Source: Platanthera guangdongensis (Eukaryota > Streptophyta > Magnoliopsida > Asparagales > Orchidaceae). Taken from it: a DNA stretch of 64,000 bases. Both the position numbers and the translations under genes were made by a program. The notes below the pieces were generated by a model that was given only the letters and a program-made list of their open reading frames with translations, made no database searches and was not told the DNA's origin. Location of the stretch: NCBI GenBank assembly GCA_039583875.1, contig CM077150.1:45673261-45737260 (forward strand), read 5' to 3'. Below are positions 44,841 through 56,242 of this stretch, piece after piece; within the stretch, counting starts at the first letter, position 1; each line of letters opens with the position of its first letter.

Positions 44841-45073
44841 AATATGACCTCAACCTTGGTGATTTCAGAATACTTCTTAGGTGTCTGGATAGTTGCATCC
44901 AGAGCTGAGACCTTCATGGGGTTGAATGGTCCCTCTTGAACTGTTATGAAGATTCTAGGGTCAGATGCCTCCATAAACAACCTGACTCTTTCCTTCCAAA
45001 TCCAGAAGCTGTCCTTCCTGCAGACAAGAAGTTTCGTGGAGCCTAACTCCTTATGGTTCTCTCCTGAACACAT
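44841..45073 (-). pseudogene. Gag N-terminal fragment (Element 4)
   Basis: MCSGENHKELGSTKL, then IWKERVRLFMEASDPRIFIT and PMKVSALDA, the opening of a copia gag. It is nearly the same as in Element 2. It is cut by the Element 5 LTR after IFA. Confidence 0.88.
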
Positions 45074-45151
45074 AAGTATATACTTGTGCTACTCTTGGAG
45101 ATCAACTCAGACTATTAAATCCTTCTTGATTAAACTCCCTCCAATACGACT

Positions 45152-47042
45152 TGAAAGTCTTTAGTTTCAAGAGTAGCTAAACACTATAGGGGGGGGGGGT
45201 GAATAGGTTTTTAAATCTTTTTGTCCTTTTTCTATTTTAGGTGAGTTGTGATTTAGTTATACTTGGCTTTCAAGAATCACAAACATCATACAGAAATTTT
45301 ATAGTGGTTCCCCAGATTATGAGTACATCCACTACCCCCCCCCCCACCTTTCTAACAACTTGTTAGATAAGGCGACTTCTCCACACTAAGATCAATAAGC
45401 TTACCACTCTGATCCCTCAGGATCTCTTAGACTTCTTCAAGTACTGCCTCAGGCTTAAAGCCCTACCACTCAGAGATATAATCTCCTACCACTCAGGCAC
45501 AATAGCCTTACCTCAGACATTAACTCAAAGTCCTACCACTAAGATCCATAACTGGATCCTACCTCAGATTCACCACTTGAAGCCTACAACTCAGATATAC
45601 TTAAAGATCCTACACTCAGCCATTATAAGTTTAGGCTTACACTCAGATCAAAAATGATCCTACAGAAGAATATGGAGTGGATGATGATGTTTGACACCAG
45701 ATTTAGAGTCTCTGTGTCTTCCTTCTTCTGAATAGAAATTTACTCTATCCTTTCTCCTTCACAACTTCAAGAATGGTTCTTCGGGAAAGTTCAGCTTGAG
45801 CTGTGAAAGCACTGCAGCTAGGGGTTGCATTTACTGTAACTTATTGTTGAAGATCAACAACTAATTATTAGCACTTTTAGATCAGTGACTTTATCAACTT
45901 CTCCAAGCTCTGCAACTTAGTCGAGAGGAAGAAGATGAAGTTCAGTTCATTCCCAAAGGTTTTATTTTATTTCGTTGATTTGATTCCTTTTCTATCCCGC
46001 CATCCAACAGCTCTTTGATGATTGAGACCATTACTAGTTGGTAGTTGCAACCTTGCTTTTGCATTAAATGCAGTATTGTGGGCAAGCGACACCATTTGAC
46101 ATGTACTGTAGACTTCTGACAACATTTGAATTTCTGCTGATGTCAGCACCTGTGTACTTAGTCAAATTCATACAATTCACCATAATTGTTGAATGAAGGC
46201 TTGTCACTCCATGCCAAAACACTTAGCCAAATTTTATATAGCAGCATGCATTGAGTGATCAGTCATCACTCAATGAATATAGACTTTTGTATTCTAACTG
46301 ATTAGGCATTGAGCGAGCCTTCCTCACTCAACACATTTTGACTTAGCCGATTTCCTTTGTATGGAGGCATTGAGTGATGCTTCTACACTCAACGCATTAT
46401 GCCTTAACTCACCATCATGATGAGGCGTTGAGTGAACAACCTTCACTCAACGCTTCTGTACTTAGTTGAATTTTTGTTGAGCTGGCATTGAGTGAACTAT
46501 CTTTACTCAATGCTTTTGGACTTAAACAGATTTTCTGTCTACTTCTTTAGTGGCTTGGACATCACTCTATTTTGTCGACACTTTCTTCTTGAGGCATTGA
46601 GTGAACTAGCTTCACTCAATGCTTCTGAACTTAGACAGATTTCTTGGCAGATTCTTCTACGACTTTGATTGCTTGAGCTTTACTCAACGCTTCTGTATCT
46701 GGGAGTTGAGTGAACTGCCTTCACTCGATGCCTGTGTACTTAGGCAGATTTCTATCTTGCCAATGCTGAGTCTTTGACTGTCAAGTCTTTACTCAACGCA
46801 TTTGGCTATCTAGAATTGAAGGAACTGGCTTCACTCAACACTTGTGGACTTAGATTTCTATCTTGTGAGCATCTTTTCTCATGTCCACCTGTCATTGTTA
46901 CTTAGACAACCTGTCTAATCAGTATAAAAAGTGACCACCTGCATACATATAACTTAAAGCATGCATCAGATACAAACATGTGTATACCATTATCTTGTAG
47001 GCCTTCTTAAAATCTAGGACATTTGGAGCAATGAACCCAACA
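45152..47042 (-). mobile_element. 5' LTR of Element 4
   Basis: Starts TGTTGGGTTCATTG at 47042 and ends GACTTTCA at 45152 (minus strand). Plus-strand TTTTATATA (46232-46240) is a minus-strand TATA box. An 11-G run in the TCTAG-type box is at 45189-45199. The other LTR is lost, so ends come from comparison with related elements and the primer site. Confidence 0.82.
46249..46850 (-). repeat. GCGTTGAGTGAA / TTCACTCAACGC motif array (Element 4 LTR)
   Basis: Pairs such as GGCGTTGAGTGAAC ... CTTCACTCAACGC recur about eight times, forming small inverted repeats with loops of about 6-10 bp. They are interleaved with (C/A)TTAG(C/A)C(G/A)(G/A)ATTT words. The array is upstream of the TATA box in element orientation. 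Confidence 0.85.
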
Positions 47043-48471
47043 TATTAGATACTTCTGAACCATCATATCACAAAGAGCTTAAGTCATGAGTACATCTCAA
47101 CAATAAGGGCTGCAAAAGCACAAAAGCACATTACGAATCTAAGTTATGCCAGCAATGATAAGGCAAAAATGCAAACAAAAGGTACAAAGTTCACACAAAA
47201 CACAAATACAGTCACAACATGACTTGACATCAGCATCACCCGAAGTATCGATTCACTCCTTATGCCCGACAATCATTGATATCTGCACGAACTTTACATC
47301 CTGAAACACGTCAGCCCATGATGCTTTCTACTTCTTCGATCATGCTAGTTTGTCCTACACCTAAAAAGGCTCTGTCTCAACTTTCGATGAGAGTGGACAC
47401 CAATTCATGATTCCACACAAGAAATAAACCAAGTCCTTCCGCATCTTCTAGTAAGAATGGTCCTGCTAGTTCTTCCATATCACCGGGATAAGGGGAAGAA
47501 CAACCCTTCATGTCAAAGAATTTGCTACCAACACCAGTTCCCCGGGGCAACTGCTCAAGCTAATGCATGAAATTATACTCGCGCATTCATACAAGGGGAA
47601 TGGTAATAGCAACCCACTTCTAAACCAATACAGTGTGCAAAGCATGGGGTTGGAGGATGTCCCCGCAACGCACCTTAGTCTCTACAAGGGTAAGGGATGA
47701 GAAATCAACCGCAAAAACCACTTTCTAGGCATCCGCCTCAGAGCTTTGGCATCACAAAGCAGTACCCAGTTATCATATAACAAGACCTCCAGCCTAACGC
47801 CAACTGTAGAACCTCCTCATAGCAAGGTTGACATAGATATATGCCAAGACACTGATGGCCCAACAAAGCACCACAAGCAAGCAAAGAATCACGACTGTCA
47901 AAACTTGTGCAGCTCTCACGGTCTGGTGAACAAGACTGACATACAATTTAGGCGGTCTGATGACTAGCAATGGAAGATATGATTGACAAACCGACGACTT
48001 AACCCTTGTAATCTGCCTCTATTAGAAAACGACATCCTGGTAGTCTGGCGAACAAGAGTAGTGGCGAGCTCTGACTATCTAGTAGTTCAATCTAGGCGGT
48101 CTATCTAGGCGAACTGGTCTGGCGATGTAGCGGTTAAGTTGTGACGACCTGCTTATCCGACAGATATAGTTCTATTACTACAAGGGTGGTCTTGACAGAC
48201 TAGTGCCCTGGACTAGCGGCCTAATAGTATTATAAGGGTAACCGCATGTAGTAGTTTGTGCGAATTCATGGCAATAAATCAAAGATGTGTCAGTTGCGGA
48301 TTGGTGCTATTAACTGTTATCACAATCAGGCGGATAGGTTGTGCTATCCGCCATAGTTGCCTTGGAGTAGTTCTAATGCCCCTGATTATTTCGATAATTA
48401 TTTTAATCTATTTAGTGGCATATTAATGACGTAAGGGCATTACGTTGGCAGGTAATTAACGGTGCATCGTC
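47043..48471. other. Unassigned stretch
   Basis: No gene recognised. The part 47260-47760 has moderate GC and can be read in short minus-strand runs (for example a 40-residue acidic run around 47460) without a family match. The part 47900-48370 has repeated GGCGG(A/T)CTG / TCTGGCGA words that recall an LTR U3 array, so it may be a truncated LTR. The ORF at 47746-47967 is not supported. Confidence 0.4.
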
Positions 48472-50163
48472 GTTGAAGAAAAACTGTCAAAGTTCAAAAG
48501 TGTCGACAAACGTTAACTGTATCGACCCCTTTGCTGTAACTGTGTCGAGACAAGTCAGCACAGTCTACATTCAACAACTTGCACTACAAAAAATTGACTA
48601 AGTACAAAAGTGTCGACACACTTCAACTATGTCGACACCTTTAAAGAAGAAGTGTCAAGATAAGTCAGTTAACTCGACACATAGAAGATTCAAGATAGCT
48701 ATGTCGAGACAAGTCAGTTGTCTCGACACCTTGAAGACAAAGTCAGCATACTTGACACTGTAAAGGTTAAAGCAGTTGTGTCGAGACAAATCAACTGTCT
48801 CGACACAAAGAAGACAGGAAATCTTACTAAGTAAAATTGTGTCGAGACAAATCAACTGTCTCGACACAATGAAGAATTAAAGATAGACTTTCCGACATCT
48901 GGCAGACAGAAGTGCGAGACAACCCAACTATCTCGACACAAGGAAGAATAAAAGATGTCGATACATAAAACTCTTGTGTAGAGACAAGTCAACTGTCTCG
49001 ACACTTTCAAGTTTCAGTTGAAAATTCTTCCAAGTAGAATTGTGTCGAGACTGTTAAGATGTCTCGACACAAGTGTCAACACACTTTGGACATATTGACA
49101 CTTATGTTTCAGAAAATGTGCAGAGTCAACACAGAAGTGTCAAGGAAAGTCTGTAATGTCACATCAGCAATAAGAATAGGATATTTTAACATAAACAGTC
49201 TGAGGAAGGATTTGGTGTATGATGTCAGATACTAATGTCATAATTCAGTTACTACCTATCCATGAAGGCTATAAATAGAGGGGTAGTCTACACCAACAAG
49301 AGAGAGAGAACAGATTAAGCTAAAAAATTTCAATCTTATTACAATCCCGAGGAGGAGGAAGAAGACGAAGATCTTCAAGAAAATCTCCAGATCCTTTATA
49401 TAAATCGATCTGAAGATCAAGGTAATCGATCTGAAGATCAAGGTGGACCTGATCTACAATTTCTTCAAGGTTATCAAGCCGATCAACATCAAGAAGATAA
49501 CAGATCCAGAAAAGTAACTTTTCAACTAGCCAATTTAGCAAGAAGATATTCATTGCTGCTGAATTAAAGAATCTATTCTAACATATACATCAGATTACAC
49601 ATTTTCTATTTTCTGTGAAGTAATTTTTCATTTTTACCTCTAAATTTTGTAAGATCTCCTTGATATCTGAGTGGGTAGGAGATCTTATCTCTGAGTTGTA
49701 GCCTTATTTTATGAAGACTGAGGTAGGGTTCTTGACGGACCTGAGGTAGGTGAGTGAATCACTGAGTTATAGGCTCATTTTATAAAGGCAGAGGTAGGGT
49801 TCTTGAGGGACCTGAGATAGGAGATTGGGAGAATCTCTGAGGTATAACTTATTGGTCTGAGTGTAGGTTTATTAATAGAAACTGATCCTGTAAGATATCT
49901 GGATCTAAGTTAAATAGGAGGAGCTATAACCTTATCTAGTACATTGCTAGTGAGGAAGAAGGGGGAAAGTGGATGTGCCCTAGAAAGGGGAACCACTATA
50001 AATTCTTTGTGTGCAGTGTGTTGTGGATTGCTGTTGCTTGTGCTGTGTTCTGAATTCTATAACTGCTGAATTTGTTAAGTGATAAAAGATTTGTTAAAGT
50101 ATATTAAAAAGTCACTTATTCATCCCCATCTAAGTGATTATCTACACATAGGATTATCTTCCA
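48472..50163 (+). mobile_element. 5' LTR of Element 6, left end lost
   Basis: Aligns with the 3' LTR from TTGAAGAAAAA on (59309 in the other copy). TATA box CTATAAATAG at 49269-49278. Ends ...TCTTCCA at 50163, just before AG and the primer site. Confidence 0.88.
48490..49110 (+). repeat. GTGTCGACAC / TGTCGAGACA motif array (Element 6, 5' LTR)
   Basis: More than 20 copies of GTGTCGACAC, TGTCGAGACAA and TGTCTCGACAC, often as facing pairs such as GTCGAGACAA-TCAACT-GTCTCGACAC. The array ends about 160 bp before the TATA box. Confidence 0.88.
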
Positions 50164-50165
50164 AG

Positions 50166-50181
50166 TGGTATCAGAGGGAGG
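50166..50181 (+). other. Primer binding site of Element 6
   Basis: TGGTATCAGAGGGAGG two bases after the LTR end; tRNA-iMet type. Confidence 0.88.
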
Positions 50182-50244
50182 TTATTCAAGAAATACCTAA
50201 CCATCTGAAAATATCCAAATGGGATTTAGAGAAATTTCATATCT

Positions 50245-52519
50245 ATGGATTCTGAATCACACCGAGAACTCAGTTATATGAAACTGCCTATTTGTACTAA
50301 GGACAACTTTGCTATATAGAAACAGAGAGTTAGATTGTTCATGGAAGTCTCAGACACAAGAATCTTTATCACTGTACAAGAATGACCATATGTACCAATG
50401 AAGACATCAGTCCTAGATGCAAATGTTCAAACCCCCAAGAAACTATAAGAAATGACAAAGGATGATGTGGTTCTTGTCATTATGGATAAGATGGCATAAA
50501 ATATAATAGTAAGTGCAATAAATAATTCAACCTTTCAGAATCTTGTGCACTATAATACATCCAAGGAGATGTGTGATGCACTTATAGTATACATGGAAGG
50601 CACAAAAGAAGTAAGAGATGACAAAAAATCTCTCCTCAACCAGTAGTATGAAGCCTTTAGACAAGGAAAGACTGGTTCTATAAAACAATACTATGAAAAG
50701 TTCTTTAGAATTGTTAATGACCTAAGAAACTATGACAGAATTTTCTCAAATTATGAGCTGAATGTCAAGTTTTTGTGGTCCCTAAAAAATGAATGGGACA
50801 TCAAGATTTGTGTTGTAAGAGAAATGGGGAATTTAAGAAATATGTTACCCCAAGACTTGTATGGGAAACACATGTCACATGAGCTTTAGCTAAACTCCAG
50901 AAATGCTGAAGCAGAATCTGCCAGAAGTTCAACTCAAACAAAATCTGTGGCCTTCAAAGTAGATAAATCTAAGAAAGTTAGAAGAGAAATCTCATCATCA
51001 CCCAAAAAGGATGAAGATACAAATAGCACTGGAGCCTGTTCTTCATCAGAAGAATTATCAAATGATGAGTTAGCACTATTTACCAGGCAATTCAAGAAAA
51101 TACTAAGGAGAAGGAAGCAGTGGAATAAAAAGAAACCTTCTGGATCAAGATCCAGTAAAAGCAAAGACAATCACAGAGACAAATCTATGGTCAGGTATGA
51201 TTCTCATCAGAACAAACAATCTAAGACTGACATTATTTGCTTTTGTTATAACAGGCCTGAGCATGTCATAGTTGATTGTCCAGTAAAAAGGAAGGAAAAC
51301 AAAATAGTGAAAAGAAAAGAAGTTCTATAAGAACAAGAAATCATAGAAGGGTCTCATGGCAAAGAAATCCAAGACCTTATCTGATTGTGATACTGACTCA
51401 ACTAAGCCAGATGAAGAACTTGCTGGACTGTACTCCTACGAAGAGGAGTTCATCAGAAATGCTATTCACAAAGGGAAAAGCTCCACAACTTCATCACACA
51501 ATGGTGATCTTGAAGAAGATATGAAGATCAATTTAATGGCACTATTAGATGATCTAGATACAGAAGCTATTGACTGTCAAGATACTTAGGTAATCTATGA
51601 TAATTCATCATGTTCTAAAACTTCTGTTTATGAGACTGGGGATGAGCTAGACTTATGTGACTCAAAGGATGATTCATATAAGACTGACTCTGTGACTGAA
51701 CAATAATAGCTCACAGTCAAATTTGGAAAGTTGTTGGAAGCCCTAGTAAATAACAAGAAGATTGCCAAAGAACAAGCTGAAGAGATGACATCACTAAAAG
51801 ATTTTGCGTATCATCATAGGATGGATACTCAAAAAATTGGTCTTCAAAGTTCTAAGTTGGCAATGCTGACTAAGATCATTGATGATCAAATCTTATTGCT
51901 GAAATAGAAGGAAGAAACTATTCAGGAGCTGGAACTCAAACACATGAATGAGAAAAGATTAGTACAACAATTTTCAAAACCTAAGACTGTTTTGCCCATT
52001 ATAGACACCTTCTCAGGAACTCCTGAAAGTTGTATTGGGTATGTAAAACCCAAAAGAAAAAGTGGCAAAAAACTGGCAGGACAAAAGGGTCTACTCATTC
52101 CACAGTCTAAGGTTCAGACTAAAGGAAAAGAAATTCAGAAGTCTGGACTTGTTGGACCAAGTTCATATGAGAATAGGAAATCTATTCCTAATGTGCCTGC
52201 TCCAAGGAGGATAGTTGTAACTAAGAGGCAAAACAACTTGTTTGCACCCAGTCAAAATACAACTGTCAAGTGTGCTGATTCCTGTTCTAAGGAATGTCAG
52301 CATAAAGTTCCTTCTGTTCCTCCAAAGTGGAGGTACAACAGGTATGAATACTGGTGTTGTGAAAAGGTAGGACACATTGCCATAGACCGTTGGTTCAATT
52401 ACACTGTATTTCATATTCAGAAAAGATATCCAGTAAAGAAGCTCGCTGGTGGTTTTAATAGAGCTACAGCTAACAAGAACATATGACCAAAAACAACTTG
52501 GGTTCCTAAGGAAAAATAA
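50245..52519 (+). pseudogene. Gag pseudogene of Element 6
   Basis: Starts MDSESHRELSYMKLPIC, homologous to the gag starts of Elements 2 and 4. The capsid region (KQRVRLFMEVSDTRIFIT, YNTSKEMCDALIVYMEG) has several stops. The first knuckle is CFCYNRPEHVIVDC with the second Cys changed to Tyr; the second knuckle (YWCCEKVGHIAIDR) has lost two ligands. One frameshift lies near 51330. The native stop TAA is at 52517-52519. Confidence 0.87.
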
Positions 52520-52534
52520 ATTCTTATTTTATAG
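52520..52534 (+). promoter_or_regulatory. Splice-acceptor-like sequence at the gag/pol junction (Element 6)
   Basis: ATTCTTATTTTATAG follows the gag TAA; GAA TGT CCA continues in the protease frame. Confidence 0.42.
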
Positions 52535-55500
52535 GAATGTCCAAGCACCAGAGATAGACCAATCTGGTACTTGGATAGTGGGTGTTCCAAGCACATGATT
52601 AGAATACGAGGAAATTTAAGGGAATTTATCCCTATGGAGAATGGATCGAAGTTGATCTTTGGTGGAGCTGACAAAGGAATAACCAAAGGTTATGGTAAGC
52701 TCGCAAATGGCTTAGTCACTCTCACTAAAGTAGCTTATGTGGAAGGGTTGCAAGACAACCTTATACGCATAAGTCAACTTTGTGATCTTGTCTATGATAT
52801 TTATTTCCACAAAGATGAGTGCCTAATTAAGAAGTCAAGTGACAAAGAGGTCATCTTGACAGGCACTAGATGTGGGAATGTGTATTGTTTGAATTTTCAT
52901 TGTTTAAAGTCAGACTCACCCTTATGTCTAGTTGCAAATGAGAAAGCCTCACATTGTTTCAAATGGCACAAGAGGCTAGCTCATTTGAAGTACAAGGACA
53001 TAAGCAAACTTTTCAGTAGAGAGCTTATTAGGAATGGCCCTAACATTAAATGCTCAAAGGACAATATATGCTCAGCATGCCAAAAAGGCATGCAAACTAA
53101 AACTACATTCAAAAGTATTGAATATAAAGATTCAGTGAGGTGTTTATACCTCTTATATATGAACTTGTTTGGTCCTATGCTAGTTCATAGTTTGGGAAGG
53201 AGAATTTATACTTTTGTAATAGCTGATGACTATTCCAGATTCACTTGGGTTTTCTTTTTAAGGAAAAAGTCTGAAACCCCAGATGTCTTCAAGACTTTTA
53301 TCAAACAAATTCTGAATGAAATAAACAACTCTGTGGTCAAAATTAGAAGTGATCATGGAACTGAGTTTCAATCTGATTATATGAAAAAGTTTTGTGAAGA
53401 ATTGGGGATTCAGCAAGAGTTTTCCTCACCAAGAACACCCCAGCTGAATGGAATTGCTGAGAGAAAGAATAGGACTCTCATTAAAGCAGGAAGAACCATG
53501 TTGCGTGATTCTTTACTTCCAGAATACTTCTAGGGTGAAGTTATTAACACAACTTGTCATGTTAATAATAGATCTTTAATCAACAAAAGATCGAATAAAA
53601 CTCCTTATGATCTTATGAAGGGCAGAAAATCAAACTTGGCCTATTTTAGAATCTTTGGATGTAGATGTTATGTCTTAAATAATGGGAAAACATACATATC
53701 CAAGTTTGCTGAGAAGTCTTATGATGGCATATTTGTTGGTTATAGTGACCACATTAAGTCCTATAGGGTCTACAACTTGAGGGATGAAGTTGTGGAAGAG
53801 TATGTACATGTTATATTTGATGAAAGTTCTATGTTTTACAATGATAAGCCAGGTTCATCAAGCACAACAGGTGAAGAATTGATGTTAAAGGAGGTAACTA
53901 TAAAAGATATAGCTCCGGCAAGTCAGAATATGCAAGATGAACTTAACATAATTGAGGAAGTGCTTGCACAGGAACAACAAGGAGAAAAAGCTCAACATGA
54001 TGCAGGTGGTCCAGGAGAAGAAGTCTCATTACCTATTACAATCAGGCATCTAAAGGATCATCCAAGGGAATTAATTATAGGAGATACTGCACAGGGTGTG
54101 AGCACAAGAAGTAAACATCATAACAATGTGTTGTACTCAAGCTTCCTATCCCAAACAGAGCCAAAAAAATTTGAAGAAGCTAATGTAGATCCATTTTGGA
54201 TAGGTGTTATGCAGGGAGAATTGAACTAGTTCAAGAGATGTAATGTCTGGAAGTTGGTTCCCAGACCAGATGACTGTAACATCATAAGAACCAAATGAAT
54301 ATATAGAAATAAACTGGATGGGAACGGTGTTATAGTCAGAAATAAAGCTAGACTGGTTGTAAAAGGATATAAATAAGAATAGGGGATAGACTTTGATCAA
54401 ACCTTTGCACTAGTGACTAGATTGGAGGCTATAAGGCTCTACCTAGCATATGCAGCCTATAAAGGATTGAAAGTTTATCAAAGGGATACGAAGTCAGCCT
54501 TTCTAAATGGTAATCTTAAAGAAAGAGTTTATGTAGAGCAACCCTCAAGTTTTGTTGATTCTACAAAACCTACTCATGTATATTTGTTATTAAGAGCTCT
54601 CTATGGTTTAAAACAAGCCCCAAGGGCTTGGTATGAGACTTTGTCTAAGTTCTTTCTAGAGAATAAATTCTCAAGAGGGAAAATAGACAAAACACTATTC
54701 ATAAGGGGTGTCAAAGATAAGACCATCTTAGAACAGATATATGTTGATGACATTATATTTGGTTCTACTGATGAGTCACTTTACATTAGGTTTGCCAAAT
54801 TAATGCAAGACAAGTTTGAGATGAGTAGCATGGGTGAACTCAAGTTTTTCTTGTGTCTCCAAGTTAAGTAAACTTTAGATGGACTTTTCATTAGTCAGTC
54901 TAAGTTCAACAAGGATATAATCAAGAAGTATGGCATGGAAATATCCACTTTAATGAAAACTCCCATGGGGGCAAGTATGTATTTAGACAAGGATGGTGCT
55001 GGGAAGCTAGTTGATATCACCTTGTATAGGGGTATAGTTGGTTCACTACTCTATATAACAGCCAGTAGACCGGACATAATGTATGCCACTTGTGTCTGTG
55101 CTAGGTATCAAGCAAGCCCTAAAGAATTTCACTATACAATAGTTAAAAGAATACTGAGATATCTAAAGGGCACACCTAATCTTGGCCTATGATATCCCAA
55201 GAATAGTGATTTTGATCTAATAGGATATTCAGATGCAGACTATGCAGGATGTAAAGAAGACAGGAAAAGCACATCAGGGTCATGTCAATTTCTTTAGAAG
55301 GAGGATGGTATCATGAAGCAGCAAAAAGCAGACAAGTGTAGCAATATCCACTGTTGAATCTGAGTACATTTCTGATGGTGGTTGTTGTGCATAATTGCTC
55401 TGTATTAAACATCAGTTACAATATTATAATTTATAGCTAAGCAAAATTCCTTTATACTGTGATTCTACTAGTGTTATTTCTTTTGCAAACAATCCTGTGT

Positions 55501-55685
55501 CACATAGTAGAACAAAGCATATTGAAATCAAATATCATTTTATTATAGAACATATAGAAAATGAAGATATTAGCTTAGAATTTGTTCTCATAAATAGACA
55601 GATAGCTGATATCTTTACTAAGCCTTTGGAATAAGAGAAATTTAATTTCTTCAAATTTGAACTTGGAATATTAAATCTTAAGTAA
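52535..55685 (+). pseudogene. Pol pseudogene of Element 6
   Basis: Protease WYLDSGCSKHM intact (52562-52594). Integrase with HKRLAHLK, CSACQKGMQ and RSDHGTEFQ, but Asn for the first catalytic Asp (YMNLFGPM); open to a TAG at 53531. RT from about 54240 with stops at the front, [28 protein letters not shown] and [11 protein letters not shown]. RNase H with DADYAGCKEDRKSTSG, a frameshift near 55300, HSRTKHIEI and DIFTKPLE. Ends at TAA 55683-55685. It is one frame from protease to about 55190 apart from stops. Confidence 0.9.
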
Positions 55686-55810
55686 AATAGTAATAACTTA
55701 AGTATAAAATTTGTTAATCAGTAATTAAGTTTACTCATTTAGGTTTCAAAGATAAGCTACAAATGTGTCAAGAATCAACACTTAAGAGAAACAAAATTTT
55801 GACGAGTCAG

Positions 55811-56242
55811 TGTCAAGACACAAGAAAATGTGTCGACGCTATATAGTAATGTGTCGAGACACTATAGAGTGTGTCGACACTATAGAAAGTGATGTGGCGA
55901 GACATACGAATGTCACAACCCTAAGGTATATGTGTAGAGAGACTTAAAACTTGTGTCGACTTGTGTCGAAATATTTTGACAGACTTGATTTATATTATGT
56001 CGACACATCTCGACAAACTTGTGTCGGTACTCAAGACTGGTGTCGACAATAGGTCATTTCCTAAAAAATTGGAACAAATTTAGCAGCGCGCCTTTTCAAC
56101 TTTTGCAACGTCTACTATAAATAGGGCAAGAAAGAAGGTGTCGTCTATGCTTACCTAAATTCCCGAGAGATTGAACCCTGAACATCGAGACTTAGAACTC
56201 CTTTAGTCGACACATCTTCTTCCTCAATTTCTCTCAATTACA
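55811..56242 (+). promoter_or_regulatory. Putative internal promoter before ORF3 (Element 6)
   Basis: About ten GTGTCGACAC/GTGTCGAGAC words at 55811-56048, then a consensus TATA box CTATAAATAG at 56115-56124, about 120 bp before the ORF3 ATG (56243). The same layout as in Elements 2 and 3. No alignment to the LTR is seen apart from motif and TATA. Confidence 0.6.

Larger units (their letters stand above)
44841..47042 (-). mobile_element. Element 4, outer part: gag start, primer site and 5' LTR
   Basis: Carries the first 78 or so codons of gag (45073-44841), a decayed primer site (45149-45135) and the 5' LTR (47042-45152). The gag sequence breaks at KVEVIFA and resumes at EKRAQN at 36514, which proves that Element 5 inserted here. 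Confidence 0.9.

Noticed and set aside
47746..47967. 73-aa ORF as a host gene fragment
   Set aside because: No recognisable domain, ordinary composition and a length expected by chance.
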